Below, piece by piece: positions 44,823 through 54,368 of a stretch of DNA of 64,000 nucleotides. The DNA is taken from NCBI GenBank assembly GCA_900473795.1, contig UCMT01000008.1, forward strand, positions 62,001-126,000. Direction: 5' to 3'. Numbering within the stretch: the first letter of the stretch is position 1; each line of letters opens with the position of its first letter. Under the pieces are notes generated by a model. The model worked only from the letters and a program-made list of their open reading frames with translations, had not been told where the DNA came from and searched no databases. This stretch comes from Hyphomicrobiales bacterium (GTDB taxonomy: Bacteria; Pseudomonadota; Alphaproteobacteria; Rhizobiales; Rhizobiaceae). The position numbers and the translations under genes were made by a program.

Positions 44823-46645
44823 TCGGCAGCCTCCTGTGCCGCCGTGGCGGCTTCCAGTTCGATGCGAAACACAGCGCCCCCCTCGGCATGGTTCGTGACA
44901 GACAGGCTGCCGCCGAAATCCTTGACGATGTTGTAGGAAATGGAGAGGCCGAGGCCAAGTCCCTTGCCGACGCCCTTGGTGGTGAAGAACGGATCAAAGA
45001 TGCGCTCGGCGATCGCCGCCGGTACGCCGGGCCCGTGGTCCCTGATCGTCAGGATCACTTTACCGTCCAGGTGCTCGGCGGAAACGTGAATGCGCCGGTC
45101 GGCGAGGCCTTCGACTGCGTCCGCCGCGTTCGTGATGATGTTGACGAGAACCTGCTGCAGGCGAACGGAGCCGGCCTTGACCATCGGCGTATCCGGCAGA
45201 TCGATGTCAAGATCGGCGTCGGCCGCTTTCAGGCGGGCAGCGACGATTTCCAACGTGTCGGCCATCGCCGCGTCGAGTGCGACGGGCCGCAGTTTCTCGT
45301 TCGGCTTGCGGGCAAAGTTGCGCAGGTGCCGGCTGATCGAGGCCATGCGGTCGATCAGGCCGGAAATGCGCCGGACATTGTCGCGGGCTTCGCCGACGCG
45401 CTCGAGGTCGATCAGCATTGCGGCGCTGTCGGCGTAAGTCTTGGCGGCGGCCAGCGGCTGGTTGAGTTCATGGCTCAGCGCAGCCGACATCTGGCCAAGT
45501 CCGGCGAGCTTGCCCGCCTGGATGAGATCGGCCTGCGTCTTGCGCAATTCCTGCTCGGTCAGCCGCCGCTCGGCAATCTCCTCCTCGATGCGCTGGTTGA
45601 CGAGGGCGAGATCGGCCGTTCGCTCCTCGACCCGGTGCTCCAGTTCGTTGCGCGCTTCAAGCTGCATGCGCATGCGTTCCTCCAACCGGGCTCGCCGCTG
45701 CAGGAAAATGGCAAGCGCCAGGCCCGCGAGGCAGAGGAACAGGACGACGGCGACGATGGTGGTGCGCGCCTGGGCGCGAACGGAGGCCGTCTCCATCAGC
45801 ACGTTCACCGTCCAATCGGCCTCCGGCATATATTGCGACAGCACCAGATATTCCCGTCCGCCGGCTGAGCTTATCGTCATCAGCTGGTGTTCTTCCAGGT
45901 TGCCGCGCTTGATCGGAAGGGGTTTCAGCACGGCCTCGGCATAGCGCCGCGACGCCTGTGTCCTTTGCAGGCGTTCGGGGTTCAGCGGCAGGATACTGGA
46001 ATAGAGCCATTCCGGGCTGCCGGTCATGAAGATGATGCCTTCGGGGTCGGAGACGAAGATCTTGTATTCGCCGCCGCGCCAGGAGGTCTCGATCGAATCG
46101 ATATCGACCTTGAAGACGATGACGCCGGTGATCTTGTTCTCGACAAGGATGGGCGAGGCGAAATAATAGCCGCGCTTCAGCGAGGTGGTGCCGAGCGCAT
46201 AAAACCGCGACTGGTTTCCCTTGGCCGCTTCCTGGAAATAGGGCCGATAGCTGAAATTCTGGCCGACGAAGCTTGTCGGCTCCTCGTAGTTGCTGGCTGC
46301 AATGGTGCTTCCATCCATCGTCATCACGTAGATATCGGAGGATTCCAGCAGCGTGTTGATCTCTTTCAGGTAGAGATTCGCAGCCTCGCGCAGGGCGTTG
46401 TCGTTCGGATGCGCAACCAGGTCCTTGATGCCGTCATGATCGGCGATCAGCGCCGGCAGCGGTTCATAGCGGCTGAGATGTCCGCTCAGCGCCGAGACCG
46501 CCAGACGCAAGGCCGAGCTCGCCTGAAGCGATGCTTCATTCATATAGCTTCGCGTCGCCAGCGCTCCGCCTTGGAAAATCACGGCGTAGAGGAGGGCGGG
46601 AATCAGACAAATCGCCAGGACAAGGCGGTATCTAACGGATTGCAA
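44819..46645 (-). CDS. DctB-like sensor histidine kinase
   Basis: 608 residues. One helix at 8-28, a periplasmic dCache/PDC-like sensor part (about 30-290, with [17 protein letters not shown] and [16 protein letters not shown], as in DctB), a second helix 293-316, a coiled coil to 375, then HisKA with the phospho-acceptor His392 in [18 protein letters not shown] and a HATPase with N box [13 protein letters not shown]1 [22 protein letters not shown]. It senses a carboxylate outside and phosphorylates the linked regulator. The pair replaces the TctE/TctD type usual for tct operons elsewhere. Confidence 0.88.
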   Translation of the reverse strand: MQSVRYRLVLAICLIPALLYAVIFQGGALATRSYMNEASLQASSALRLAVSALSGHLSRYEPLPALIADHDGIKDLVAHPNDNALREAANLYLKEINTLLESSDIYVMTMDGSTIAASNYEEPTSFVGQNFSYRPYFQEAAKGNQSRFYALGTTSLKRGYYFASPILVENKITGVIVFKVDIDSIETSWRGGEYKIFVSDPEGIIFMTGSPEWLYSSILPLNPERLQRTQASRRYAEAVLKPLPIKRGNLEEHQLMTISSAGGREYLVLSQYMPEADWTVNVLMETASVRAQARTTIVAVVLFLCLAGLALAIFLQRRARLEERMRMQLEARNELEHRVEERTADLALVNQRIEEEIAERRLTEQELRKTQADLIQAGKLAGLGQMSAALSHELNQPLAAAKTYADSAAMLIDLERVGEARDNVRRISGLIDRMASISRHLRNFARKPNEKLRPVALDAAMADTLEIVAARLKAADADLDIDLPDTPMVKAGSVRLQQVLVNIITNAADAVEGLADRRIHVSAEHLDGKVILTIRDHGPGVPAAIAERIFDPFFTTKGVGKGLGLGLSISYNIVKDFGGSLSVTNHAEGGAVFRIELEAATAAQEAAE

Positions 46646-46806
46646 GGCTCCTCCCTCATTCCTCCCGGCGGCCTTCGTGCAGCCGAGAAGAAGAGTTTAG
46701 AGGCCAACGCCACCGTTTCCAAGAGCCGTCGTGAGAGGGGCTCCGCTTGTGCGTCATCGGGTTCGAGCTTGGCGTGCCCCGACGCGCATGCCGTCCACCG
46801 CTTTGA

Positions 46807-47052
46807 TCAGGACCGTTCGCGCTCGATAGCGCCGCTGTCGGCCAAGCCGAGATCCTGCCGCAAGTTGGCGGGCAAATTGGCGATCTCGCGCTCTGTTGCT
46901 CTGCGCGTTTCTGCAATCTTGCGAGCGTGGTGCCCCTCGCTGACCTGATGAATGAGGGGCGCAAACATTTGGCGCATTGCGAATGTAAAACCGCCGGCGC
47001 GCAGGCTGACGGCATTCTTCCGGCTCGTCGTGGTGTCGTGTTGCAGGGACAT
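46807..47052 (-). CDS. Small basic protein, DUF1127-like tail
   Basis: 81 residues from an ATG with AAAGGAGC upstream. The N-terminal half is variable; the C-terminal half (ARKIAETRRATEREIANLPANLRQDLGLAD) is Arg-rich and ends in a DLGL motif that recalls DUF1127, but the match is loose. No membrane segment. It is divergent from the LysR gene, 121 bases apart. Confidence 0.55.
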   Translation of the reverse strand: MSLQHDTTTSRKNAVSLRAGGFTFAMRQMFAPLIHQVSEGHHARKIAETRRATEREIANLPANLRQDLGLADSGAIERERS

Positions 47053-47173
47053 GGGAAGCTCCTTTCATCACGTCTTCGATGTTTGCAACTTGACTATCGC
47101 TCCCTGTTGAGGTTCAATCAAACGAAATGAAGTAAAGGTATTATTCAGAAAATCTGATCCGAGAGGTTCCACC

Positions 47174-48058
47174 ATGAACATGATGCTGCGGCACGTCCTC
47201 CCGCTTCTCGAACTGGACATCCTGAAAACCTTCGTCGCCATTGCCGAGACCGGAAACTTCACCACGGCAGCCGAGACCGTCTACCGGACGCCGTCGGCCG
47301 TTTCGATGCAGATCAAGAAACTCGAGGAAATGCTTGGCTGCGTTCTCTTTTTGCGTGACGCGCGGTCGGTATCCCTGACCCCGAAGGGTGAAGTGCTGCT
47401 CGGCTTTGCGCGGCGCATGCTGGCGCTCAACAACGAGGCCGTCTCACGCTTTCTGCTGCCGGACATGAACGGCGTCGTGCGGGTCGGTGCGCCCGAAGAC
47501 ATCGGCGAGCGCATCCTGCCGGAAGTGCTCAAGCGCTTTTCCGAATCCTATCCGAACGTCACCGTCGATGTGACCATCGGCAACAGCAGCGCCTTGCGCA
47601 AGCGTGTCGACGAACACCGCATGGATATCGCCATCTTCAACAGCATGGCCGGCGAAAATACCGGCGGCGGCGAAATCCTCGTGTCCGAAAAACTGGTCTG
47701 GGCCGGAACGAAATGCGGCACGGCGCATACGCGCGATCCCCTGCCGATCTCCATGTGGGAAGATGGCTGCGTCTGGCGCGCCGATGCGGTGGAGCAGTTG
47801 ACGAAAGCCGGACGCAAGTTCCGTGTCGCTTTCCTCAGCGCCCATACGACCGGTCAGCGCGCCGCAATCCAGGCGGATCTCGCGATTGCGCCGCTGCCGC
47901 GTTACCTGGTTCAGGGCGATCTGGTGGCGCTCGGCGACGCCGAAGGCATGCCGGAACTCGGCCATTACAATATCGGCCTGCAGGTGATCGACAATGCCTC
48001 GGCCCCGGTCCTGGCCGTCGCGGAACACGTCCGGGACGCGTTCGTCGGATTGCAATAG
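47174..48058 (+). CDS. LysR-family transcriptional regulator
   Basis: 294 residues. HTH at about 17-75 (FVAIAETGNFTTAAETVYRTPSAVSMQIKKLEEMLG, LFLRDARSVSLTPKGEVLL), then a two-lobed effector domain. The start region resembles LrhA/HexA-type regulators. It is divergent from the small protein at 46807-47052, which is the most likely direct target; nothing indicates the ligand. Convergent with topoisomerase IB, 19 bases apart. Confidence 0.85.
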   Translation: MNMMLRHVLPLLELDILKTFVAIAETGNFTTAAETVYRTPSAVSMQIKKLEEMLGCVLFLRDARSVSLTPKGEVLLGFARRMLALNNEAVSRFLLPDMNGVVRVGAPEDIGERILPEVLKRFSESYPNVTVDVTIGNSSALRKRVDEHRMDIAIFNSMAGENTGGGEILVSEKLVWAGTKCGTAHTRDPLPISMWEDGCVWRADAVEQLTKAGRKFRVAFLSAHTTGQRAAIQADLAIAPLPRYLVQGDLVALGDAEGMPELGHYNIGLQVIDNASAPVLAVAEHVRDAFVGLQ

Positions 48059-48077
48059 TACGGATGAGGGCGGTTCT

Positions 48078-49157
48078 TCAGGTACCGCCCTTCTTCAGCC
48101 AGCGCTGCACCCGGATCTCGTCGTCGTCCATCCAGCGCGTCAGCGTTTCGCTTCGGCTTGGCCGCATTTTCCTGAGCGCGGCGAGTTCGCCGCTCTCGAA
48201 ATCCTCGAAAACCTGCGGATGAATATAGGATGACCGGCAGACCGCGCGGGTATTGACCAAGCGTGCCGCGATGGCATCGACAACATCGTTGACCTGCCGC
48301 TTTCGCTGCCGCTGGCTAGGACCCGGCTCAATGGCCGCCAATGCCGTCGCAGCCATACGCGTCGCGCCCCAGGTGCGGAACTGGCGCGAGGAGAAATCGG
48401 CGCCGCACGCTTCGCGAATATAGGCATTGACGTCCTGCGAGCGGATTGGATGGCGGCAACCACCTTCGTCGAGATACTGGAAGAGCTGTTGACCAGGGAG
48501 CTCCTGCAGTGTCCGGATCGCCTTGGTGATCCGCCGGTCGCGGTAGCTGAGGCACCATTCCTTGCCGGACTTGCCCTTGAAATTGAAATGAACGCTGGAG
48601 CCGTCGGTCTTCACATGGCGGTTGCGCAGCGTCGTCAACCCGTAGGAGCCATTCGCCTCGGCGTAACTGGTGTTGCCAACGCGGATATAGAGATTATCCA
48701 GGAGCCAGACGACTGTCGCCAGGGCCTTGTCCATACCCGGTTTCCGCAGCCGCAAGTCGGTGTCGACCTTTTCGCGGATATTCGGCAGCGTGGCGGCGAA
48801 ATCCGGCAGCAGCGCGAATTTGGCCTTGTCGCGCTCGGCCGACCATTCGGGATGATAGCGATACTGCTTGCGACCCTTGGCGTCTCGCCCGGTTGCCTGC
48901 AGATGCGAGTTCGGATCGGGCGAGATCAGCACATCGCAATAGGCGGGCGGGATCGCAAGGGCTGCGATCCGGTCAAGTTCGGCCCGGTCGGTAATCCGCT
49001 GGCCGGCGACATCGTAATAGAGAAAAGCGCGCTTGCCCGGTTTACGCGTTATGCCGCCCCCGAGATCGGCGCGATAGACGAGTTCCGTTGATCGCGATCT
49101 TACCGCATCGGCTTCCTGCGCGCTTTGTTTTCCGGTGTGAGAGAGCGTCTGGTCCAC
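48078..49157 (-). CDS. DNA topoisomerase IB (poxvirus/bacterial type)
   Basis: 359 residues. The catalytic pentad is visible in part: RKQYRYHP (Arg and nearby Lys near 97-103), VGNTSYAEANGSYGLTTLRNRH near 161-181, the Arg in FRTWGATR (261) and the nucleophile Tyr311 in CRSSYIHPQV. Such enzymes relax supercoils by nicking one strand through a 3'-phosphotyrosine and need no ATP. They are a sporadic extra in bacteria. It ends the minus-strand run 58 bases downstream of the activase gene, but is likely independent. Confidence 0.88.
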   Translation of the reverse strand: MDQTLSHTGKQSAQEADAVRSRSTELVYRADLGGGITRKPGKRAFLYYDVAGQRITDRAELDRIAALAIPPAYCDVLISPDPNSHLQATGRDAKGRKQYRYHPEWSAERDKAKFALLPDFAATLPNIREKVDTDLRLRKPGMDKALATVVWLLDNLYIRVGNTSYAEANGSYGLTTLRNRHVKTDGSSVHFNFKGKSGKEWCLSYRDRRITKAIRTLQELPGQQLFQYLDEGGCRHPIRSQDVNAYIREACGADFSSRQFRTWGATRMAATALAAIEPGPSQRQRKRQVNDVVDAIAARLVNTRAVCRSSYIHPQVFEDFESGELAALRKMRPSRSETLTRWMDDDEIRVQRWLKKGGT

Positions 49158-49215
49158 AGTGATGCCAGAACGCCGCCGTGGTCATTTGGTTCCAGTCGCA
49201 GGCCCCGGTCCCGCG

Positions 49216-51261
49216 TTACTCGCGGCTGCGGCGCCGGCGTCTGCCGCCACCTTCACCACCGCCATCGTCGGTCGGCACCTTGCGCTCCGGCAATGTGACC
49301 ACCTCAGCCAGTTTCGGGAAGGAATCGACCTTGTTGGGCAGCGCCATCGCGTAGACGAAATGCTCCTGAAATTTCGATTCAAGCGCCGTCTCTATCTTCT
49401 CGATTTTCTTGATGGTTTCCTCGATCTCGCGGCGATGGCCACGGTTGAGAAGCGCCATCAGCGCGCCGGTGCCGGCGGCGTTGCCGACGGCCTTCACCTC
49501 GGCGAGTTCGCAGTCGGGAATGAGCCCGAGAACCATCGCATATTTCGGATCGATGAACGAGCCAAAGGCGCCGGCGAAGCGGATCGTATCGACATGGTCG
49601 ATCTCGAGCTTTTCCATCAAAAGCTTGATGCCGGCATAGAGCGCTGCCTTGGCGAGCTGGATGGCACGCACGTCGTTCTGCGTCACGGTGATGCGCTGCT
49701 CGCCCTCGTGGAGCAGATAGGAGAAGGTACGGCCGTTCTGGATGATGCGCGGGCTTTTTTCCGCCATCGCGCCATCGACGACGCCGTCCTCCGAAATGAT
49801 CCCCGAGAGATACATCTCCGCGACGACCTCGATGATCGCCGAGCCGCAGATGCCGGTGACGCCGACAGCAGCGGCGGCCTCCGCGAAACCCTCCTCGTCG
49901 GACCATTTGTCGACGCCGATGACGCGGAATTTCGGCTCCAGCGTTTGCGGATCGATGCGCACGCGCTCGATCGCGCCCGGGGCTGCCCGCTGGCCCGACG
50001 AAATCTCGGCGCCTTCGAAGGCGGGGCCGGTGGGCGAAGAGGCGGCGACGACACGGTTCTTGTTGCCAAGCACGATTTCGGCGTTGGTGCCGACATCGAC
50101 CAGAAGCATCATCCGGTCCTGCCGATACGGACCTTCGGCAAGCGTTGCGCCGGCGGCGTCGGCGCCGACATGGCCGGCGATGCAAGGCAGCATATAGAGG
50201 CGGGCGCCACGGTTGACGTCGATATCGATCTCATGCGCCCAATACTGCAATGCGCCCGAGACGGCGAGTGCAAACGGCGCCTGGCCAAGTTCCGTCGGGT
50301 CGATGCCGAGGAACAGGTGATGCATGATCGGATTGCCGACGAAGACCATGTCGAGAATGTCGTGGCGGTCGACTTCGCCTTCCTCGCAGACCTTGCCGAT
50401 CAGCGAATTGACGGCGCCGCGCACCGCCTTGGTCATTGCCTCGCGACCATCCGGGTTCATCATCACATAGGAGACCCGGCTCATCAGGTCTTCGCCGAAG
50501 CGGATCTGCGGGTTGGACGTGCCGGAGGAGGCGACGATGCGGCCGGAGAGCAGCGAGACCAGATGCATGGCGATCGTCGTCGAGCCGATATCGCAGGCAA
50601 TGCCATAGGCCTCGTTCTTCAGCCCCGGCCAGAGACCGACGATGAAGGGGCGGGACGAATCCATGTCGCGGTGGATCGCGGCGGTGACGCCCCAATTGCC
50701 CTTGCGGAGAATCCCTTGAATCTGCGGAATCAGATGCGGCGCGATGAGAAGGTCTTTCCAGCCCCAGTCCTTTTCCAGCATGACCTTCAGGCGGTCGAGA
50801 TCGCCGAGAGGCTTGTGCATGTCTGGTTCGTCCACCTCGACATAGCAGAGTTGGACGGCGGCATTGCGCTCGATCACCCGGTCGGTCGCGGCCTTGCGCA
50901 CGACTTGCGCATTGATGACGGTATCCTGCGGAACGTCGATGACGAGATCGCCGAGAATCTGCGAGGAACAGGAGAGGCGGCGGCCATCCGGCAGGCCGCG
51001 AATGCTCTCGTAGCGCTCTTCCTTCGGCCCCTTGACGGAGATGTTTTCGAGCGACGAGACAATCTTGTGCTTGGCAAAACTGCCTTCCTGCACTGATACC
51101 TGGCAGCGTCCGCAGGTGGCGCGGCCGCCGCAGACGCTTTCGACGTACACCCCGAGCGAACGCGCGGCATCAAGGATCGGCGTGCCGACGGGAAAACGGC
51201 CGCGTTTGCCGGACGGCATGAACAGGACGAGGGGATCGCTTTTGTTTTCCATGGCCGACAC
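49216..51261 (-). CDS. Corrinoid activation protein (ferredoxin + ASKHA, RACo/RamA-like)
   Basis: 681 residues. The N-terminus is a [2Fe-2S] domain with Cys44, Cys50, Cys53 and Cys98 (CGGRATCGRC ... SCSS). A middle linker (about 110-205) leads to an ASKHA ATPase domain (DUF4445): ACDIGSTTIAMHLV near 225, LLVDVGTNAEIVLG near 400, and FAGAFGSFIDPKYAMVLG near 595. Relatives reduce inactive Co(II) corrinoid proteins to Co(I) with ATP, as RACo in acetogens and RamA in methanogens. The last 17 residues are Gly/Arg-rich. It lies 13 bases after the 108-residue gene, at the end of the folate operon. The domain order is normal, the host is not. Confidence 0.85.
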   Translation of the reverse strand: MSAMENKSDPLVLFMPSGKRGRFPVGTPILDAARSLGVYVESVCGGRATCGRCQVSVQEGSFAKHKIVSSLENISVKGPKEERYESIRGLPDGRRLSCSSQILGDLVIDVPQDTVINAQVVRKAATDRVIERNAAVQLCYVEVDEPDMHKPLGDLDRLKVMLEKDWGWKDLLIAPHLIPQIQGILRKGNWGVTAAIHRDMDSSRPFIVGLWPGLKNEAYGIACDIGSTTIAMHLVSLLSGRIVASSGTSNPQIRFGEDLMSRVSYVMMNPDGREAMTKAVRGAVNSLIGKVCEEGEVDRHDILDMVFVGNPIMHHLFLGIDPTELGQAPFALAVSGALQYWAHEIDIDVNRGARLYMLPCIAGHVGADAAGATLAEGPYRQDRMMLLVDVGTNAEIVLGNKNRVVAASSPTGPAFEGAEISSGQRAAPGAIERVRIDPQTLEPKFRVIGVDKWSDEEGFAEAAAAVGVTGICGSAIIEVVAEMYLSGIISEDGVVDGAMAEKSPRIIQNGRTFSYLLHEGEQRITVTQNDVRAIQLAKAALYAGIKLLMEKLEIDHVDTIRFAGAFGSFIDPKYAMVLGLIPDCELAEVKAVGNAAGTGALMALLNRGHRREIEETIKKIEKIETALESKFQEHFVYAMALPNKVDSFPKLAEVVTLPERKVPTDDGGGEGGGRRRRRSRE

Positions 51262-51274
51262 GGTCAGATTATTC

Positions 51275-51601
51275 CTATTCGCTCAAGCGCCGCATGTTGG
51301 CGCGGACCCGCTTGCCGTATGGTATGAGCGCGGCTACCGCCACGCGATCGGATGCACCCGCCATGCCGGCGAAAGTGCCGCTGGCAAAGGCGGCAGCCGT
51401 GGTGATGCCTTCCTTGACGAGCGCGACATTCACGGCCGAGACGCTTTCAAATGCGGCAGCGACCTTTTCCGTCACCATTCGGCCCATTTCGTTCGAGCCG
51501 CCGAGGACGCCGGCAAAGGCGAAATCCTGGATGCGGCTCGACATTACCAGGGGGGCCTGGAACCAGAGGACGGCGAATTCATCGATGAGATCGGCATTCA
51601 C
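51275..51601 (-). CDS. Hypothetical protein in the corrinoid operon (108 residues)
   Basis: Start taken as GTG at 51601, 22 bases after the methyltransferase stop; an ATG at 51742 would overlap that gene deeply. No signal peptide or membrane segment is sure; the middle (VAAAFESVSAVNVALVKEGITTAAAFASGTFAGM) is Ala-rich, helical and mildly amphipathic, and the end is basic (PYGKRVRANMRRL). It recalls phasin-like or small helical chaperone proteins, without a family match. The position between methyltransferase and activase suggests an accessory subunit. Confidence 0.5.
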   Translation of the reverse strand: MNADLIDEFAVLWFQAPLVMSSRIQDFAFAGVLGGSNEMGRMVTEKVAAAFESVSAVNVALVKEGITTAAAFASGTFAGMAGASDRVAVAALIPYGKRVRANMRRLSE

Positions 51602-51623
51602 GGGCTTGTCTCTTTCCGGGCGG

Positions 51624-52589
51624 TCATTCCGCCCTTGAATTTGCGCCGGCACGGCCAGCGCGTCCGCCGCGGCGGCCGCCACCAGCGCCTGCCGGGGATG
51701 CTGCGGCGGCAACAGCGCCACCTTCAGCCGGCTTGTGATCACGATAGGTCATGATCCAGTTGCCGCAGTTCGGATCGGTGCCGTTCAGCACGTTGGCGGC
51801 ACGCACCGCTTCCATTTCCTGCGGACGGCAGGGGTTCATGATCGCCGACGTCATGCCCGCACCGATAACCATGGGGATGAAGCCGGCATTGATGCCGTGG
51901 CGATGCGGCAGGCCGAACGAGATGTTCGACAGGCCGCAAGTGGTGTTGACCTTCAGTTCGTTGCGCAGCCGGTGCAGCAGCGCGAAGACCTGACGGCCAG
52001 CATCGCCCAGAGCGCCGATCGGCATGACGAGCGGATCGACAACGATGTCATGCGGCTTGATACCATAGTCCATGGCCCGTTCGACAATTTTCTTCGCAAC
52101 TGCGAAACGAACGTCGGGATCCATGGAAATACCGGTCTCGTCGTTGGAGATGGCAACGACCGGAACATCGTACTTCTTGACGAGCGGCAGGATGGCTTCG
52201 AGCTTTTCCTCTTCACCAGTGACGGAATTGACCAGCGGCCGGCCCTTTGCGACCCGCAGGCCGGCTTCGATCGCGGCGGTGACCGAGCTGTCGATGGACA
52301 GCGGTACGTCGACGAGGCCCTGGACGATTTCCAGCGTCTGGACGAGCAAGCCCGGTTCTGTCTCGTTCGGATTGACGGAGGTGACGCCGGCATTGACGTC
52401 GAGCATCGTGGCGCCTGCTGCCACCTGTTCCAGCGCGTCCTTGATGACCGTCTCGAAATTGCCGACGATCATCTCGGCGGCGAGCTTCTTGCGGCCGGTC
52501 GGGTTGATGCGTTCACCGATGACGCAGAAGGGCTGGTCGAAGCCGATGATGATTTCGCGGGTGGCGGAGGCAACGATGGTGCGGGTCAT
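51624..52589 (-). CDS. Methyltetrahydrofolate:corrinoid methyltransferase
   Basis: 321 residues. A pterin-binding TIM barrel with the family markers GERINPTGRKK (25-35), LDVNAG (63-68), PLSIDSS (96-102), NSVTGEEEK (121-129) and SNDETG (148-153). It belongs to the MeTr/AcsE-type enzymes that move a methyl group between corrinoid and THF; in a demethylating pathway it runs toward methyl-THF. It lacks the extra domains of MetH. Residues 286-321 are an added Ala/Gly/Arg-rich tail. It lies between the MetF-like gene (99 bases upstream) and the 108-residue gene. Confidence 0.85.
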   Translation of the reverse strand: MTRTIVASATREIIIGFDQPFCVIGERINPTGRKKLAAEMIVGNFETVIKDALEQVAAGATMLDVNAGVTSVNPNETEPGLLVQTLEIVQGLVDVPLSIDSSVTAAIEAGLRVAKGRPLVNSVTGEEEKLEAILPLVKKYDVPVVAISNDETGISMDPDVRFAVAKKIVERAMDYGIKPHDIVVDPLVMPIGALGDAGRQVFALLHRLRNELKVNTTCGLSNISFGLPHRHGINAGFIPMVIGAGMTSAIMNPCRPQEMEAVRAANVLNGTDPNCGNWIMTYRDHKPAEGGAVAAAASPAGAGGGRRGGRAGRAGANSRAE

Positions 52590-52688
52590 ACTGATCCTCT
52601 GGGTCGGTGGGCGCGTTCTTGTGTACTGCGCCTGAATGGTTTGCGATAGGCGCGGATGTCGCGACGCCCTGGTTGTTCACTGGCATTG

Positions 52689-53783
52689 TCAATGCGGATG
52701 GTGAGCTGCGATCTCGGCCATTTCTTCCTGATTTTCCGGCTTGCCTTCCTTCAGATGCTCCAGCCGCTCGGCCACCATGCTATCGCCCGGATTTTCCTCG
52801 CGCTTCCAGGGCGTGCGGCCCTTCAGCACGCCCGACTCATGGACGATCTCGGCGACATATTCCTCCTGCCGGTAGGCCATCACGTGGACACCGGAGACGC
52901 CCTTGATCTCCTTCACCTCGTTGATGATGTCGATACAGAGCTGCTTGCCTTCCTTCTTCTGGTCCTGCGCGCCTTCCAGCCGCTTGATCACGGCGTCGGG
53001 AATATGGATGCCCGGCACGTTGTTGCGGATCCAGTTGGCGGTCTTGGCCGATGCCATCGGGCCGACGCCGACGAGAATGAAGCATTTTTCGTCGAGCCCG
53101 AGGTCACGGACCTTCTTCATGTATTCCTTGAACATCGGAACATCGAAGCAATACTGGCTCTGGACGAATTGCGCGCCGGCCTCGATCTTCTTGGCAAGGC
53201 GGTAGGGGCGGAAGTCGTAGGGCGGTGCAAACGGATTGATCGCCGCGCCGAGGAAGACCTGCGGCGGCGATGTCAGCTTGCGACCCGACAGGAATTTCGA
53301 ATTGTCGCGCATGATGCGCACGGTTTCGAGCAGCGACATGCAGTCGAGGTCGAAAACGGGCTTCGCGCCCGGCTGGTCGCCGGCCTGCACGCCGTCGCCT
53401 GTCAGGCACATGATATTGGTGACGCCCATGGCGGCAGCACCGAGCACATCACCCTGGATGGCGATGCGGTTCTTGTCGCGGCAGGCGATCTGCATGATGG
53501 GCGCATAGCCCATGCGGGTCAGCAGCGCGCAGATACCGACCGACGACATATGGCAATTGGCGCCGGATGCATCGACCGCATTGATGCCGTCGACCCAGCC
53601 TTCGAAGATTGCGGCGCGTTCGTAGACGTCTTCCGGATTGGCGCTGTCGGGCGGGTTCAGTTCGGCCGTGACGGCAAATTCGCCGCGGCGCAGCACGCGC
53701 TCCAGACGGCCGCGCGAGGAATGGCCGGGCAGGGGGTCGAGCGGCAGGTGACGGCCGAGCGGATTTTCATCGATATGGGCCAT
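52689..53783 (-). CDS. Methylenetetrahydrofolate reductase (MetF-like)
   Basis: 364 residues, a FAD-containing TIM barrel: VTAELNPPDS (38-47), NAVDASGANCHMSSVGICALL, LTGDGV near 128, and FVQSQYCFDVPMFKEYMKK, which matches the conserved QxxFD-type segment of MTHFRs. It is longer than E. coli MetF (about 296) through both ends. It lies three bases from the MetV-like gene, so the pair probably acts as MetFV complex. In this operon it should oxidise methyl-THF to methylene-THF rather than supply methionine synthesis; the cytoplasmic reaction is reversible. Confidence 0.83.
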   Translation of the reverse strand: MAHIDENPLGRHLPLDPLPGHSSRGRLERVLRRGEFAVTAELNPPDSANPEDVYERAAIFEGWVDGINAVDASGANCHMSSVGICALLTRMGYAPIMQIACRDKNRIAIQGDVLGAAAMGVTNIMCLTGDGVQAGDQPGAKPVFDLDCMSLLETVRIMRDNSKFLSGRKLTSPPQVFLGAAINPFAPPYDFRPYRLAKKIEAGAQFVQSQYCFDVPMFKEYMKKVRDLGLDEKCFILVGVGPMASAKTANWIRNNVPGIHIPDAVIKRLEGAQDQKKEGKQLCIDIINEVKEIKGVSGVHVMAYRQEEYVAEIVHESGVLKGRTPWKREENPGDSMVAERLEHLKEGKPENQEEMAEIAAHHPH

Positions 53784-53786
53784 GCG

Positions 53787-54368
53787 TCATGCGTCCTTGC
53801 GTGCTGCCGCGGCTTCTTCGCGGGCTTCGGCGGCCTGCGCGGTGACGCGCAGCCAGGAGGAGGTTTCCCTGAGCGACTGGTTGACGGGCTTCTGCACGTT
53901 CATGATCGCATCCCCCCTCGCCATGTTGCGCGAGCCTTCCCAGGCCTTGACCCAGACGCAGGGCATGTCCGGTTCGACTTCGCAGTTGCCATTGGCGCGC
54001 ACGCCGCCGCAAGGGCCGTTGCGCAGCTGTTTCGGGCAGTTCATCGGGCAGGACATGCCGGTCGACGACAAAACGCACTGGCCGCACATGCGACAGTCGA
54101 ACAGCAGGCCCTTGACGTTGCGCTCGACGAAGGTGATCGGCGTTTCCACGCGGTTATAGCCGAGCGCCTTCCAGAGCGGATGGAGCAGCAGGAACATGTC
54201 GGCGAAGCGGCTGTAGAACCATTCGAGGAAACGCGAATGACGCACCGCCCAGAGGCGGATCGTGTAGCTGCGCCGCGCGCGGCGATTGGGCGAGACGCCG
54301 GAGGGTGTATAGGCGCCGGTCGCGGCCTTCTTGGCGGGAGCGGCATTGCCGGGTTTTGGATCAGCCAT
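53787..54368 (-). CDS. MetV-like methylenetetrahydrofolate reductase C-terminal-domain protein
   Basis: 193 residues from the ATG at 54368, which overlaps the PF13769-like gene by eight bases. The core has a cysteine cluster (DCRMCGQC, then SCPMNCPKQLRNGPCGG and a further NCEVEPDMPCVW), the mark of the MTHFR_C/MetV family that in acetogens is the zinc- or Fe-S-binding partner of MetF. Here it is followed directly by the MetF gene. The C-terminal 30 residues are Ala/Arg/Glu-rich and helical. Its presence argues for a MetFV-type reductase with an electron acceptor other than plain NAD(P)H. Confidence 0.8.
   Translation of the reverse strand: MADPKPGNAAPAKKAATGAYTPSGVSPNRRARRSYTIRLWAVRHSRFLEWFYSRFADMFLLLHPLWKALGYNRVETPITFVERNVKGLLFDCRMCGQCVLSSTGMSCPMNCPKQLRNGPCGGVRANGNCEVEPDMPCVWVKAWEGSRNMARGDAIMNVQKPVNQSLRETSSWLRVTAQAAEAREEAAAARKDA

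Noticed and set aside
49159-51096. 645-codon plus-strand frame opposite the activase gene
   Set aside because: Same reason: the minus strand carries clear 2Fe-2S and ASKHA motifs.
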